This document shows, in pieces, positions 63,681 to 64,000 of a DNA stretch of 64,000 bases. Both the position numbers and the translations under genes were made by a program. The notes below the pieces were generated by a model. The model was not told where the DNA came from. It was given only the letters and a program-made list of their open reading frames with translations, and did not search any database. Each line of letters starts with the position of its first letter. The first letter of the stretch is position 1. Source of the stretch: Yponomeuta sedellus (lineage: Eukaryota; Arthropoda; Insecta; Lepidoptera; Yponomeutidae); contig OW203736.1 in NCBI GenBank assembly GCA_934045075.1, positions 9,253,109 to 9,317,108 of the forward strand, in the 5' to 3' direction.

Positions 63681-64000
63681 CATCCCCATCCATCCATCCA
63701 CCATACGTTCAATATGAAATTAAATGTAATTTCATGAAATTCAAGTGAAATGTCTTATTAAATATCTTAATTTACAAAGTGTATATTTCAATAAAAAGAC
63801 TTCATTCCATCGTCGGCGCTCACACTGGTAGACGCGTGTCAAATTTTTGTCCACATATTTGAATTGACATCAATTGACTTTAGCTCTTAGACTAACCTAC
63901 TTAGAGCTGACAATCGTACGGAGGTAGTCGCGATCGATAATATTACCGCCCGTAAATACCCGTGTGGTCAGTCTCGTGTTATCTGGTTGAAGCACAGTAT
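63681..64000. other. Unassigned end of window
   Basis: A CATC-rich patch lies at 63683-63700. No gene recognised. Confidence 0.35.

Noticed and set aside
63231..63712. Three long minus-strand frames encoding YVCM repeats
   Set aside because: They are translations of the CATA microsatellite. Only the short LINE reading at 63533-63680 has meaning.

Overview
The window is nuclear DNA of an insect, most likely a moth or butterfly. It is AT-rich and intron-bearing. It is packed with RTE-type LINE 3' ends carrying the CCCAGCAGTGGGAC motif common in Lepidoptera, with tRNA-derived SINEs, and with many short inverted-repeat elements. The species assignment is inference. No rRNA gene, functional tRNA gene, CRISPR array or bacterial operon is visible.

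Host genes. One can be reconstructed with confidence. It is a REPTOR-BP/CREBL2-type bZIP factor on the minus strand, with four coding exons at 26227-26177, 19516-19378, 18652-18531 and 16949-16842. Splice sites and phases agree and give 139 codons. Its introns have been colonised by MITEs, SINEs and LINE ends. A possible alternative first exon lies near 22.4-22.8 kb. Three weaker candidates are a two-exon THAP-domain fragment (minus, 28.7 and 27.8 kb, frameshifted), a first coding exon with a signal peptide (plus, 32892-33063), and an orphan 96-nt exon (minus, 53391-53296).

Region 0-8.8 kb is a stack of decayed transposons. A DIRS-like reverse transcriptase is split by an element encoding a DUF7869-like protein, which is itself split by a 1.3-kb mariner. 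Pogo/Tigger-, piggyBac-, WGFDG-family and BEL/Pao-like remnants follow. Region 8.8-16 kb holds a 24-bp minisatellite and several MITE, foldback and SINE families. Region 16.8-26.3 kb is the bZIP gene. Region 26.8-36 kb holds inverted repeats, THAP pieces, SINEs and the signal-peptide exon.

Region 36-45 kb is a Ty3/gypsy element on the minus strand. A 4.8-kb Jockey/CR1-group LINE (plus) has inserted into its integrase. An 0.8-kb LTR-leader-LTR mini-element abuts its protease. Region 45-64 kb is mostly repeats and unassigned sequence. It ends with two LINE 3' ends of opposite orientation that meet in a 208-bp CATA microsatellite.

The most unusual signal is a recurring mutation type. At least eleven perfect or near-perfect short palindromes lie in unrelated sequence contexts, and five of them have exactly a 5-nt loop. 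In two cases (SINE at 9.8 kb, gypsy pol at 42.7 kb) the undamaged sequence can be inferred, and the change looks like a template-switch inverted duplication.
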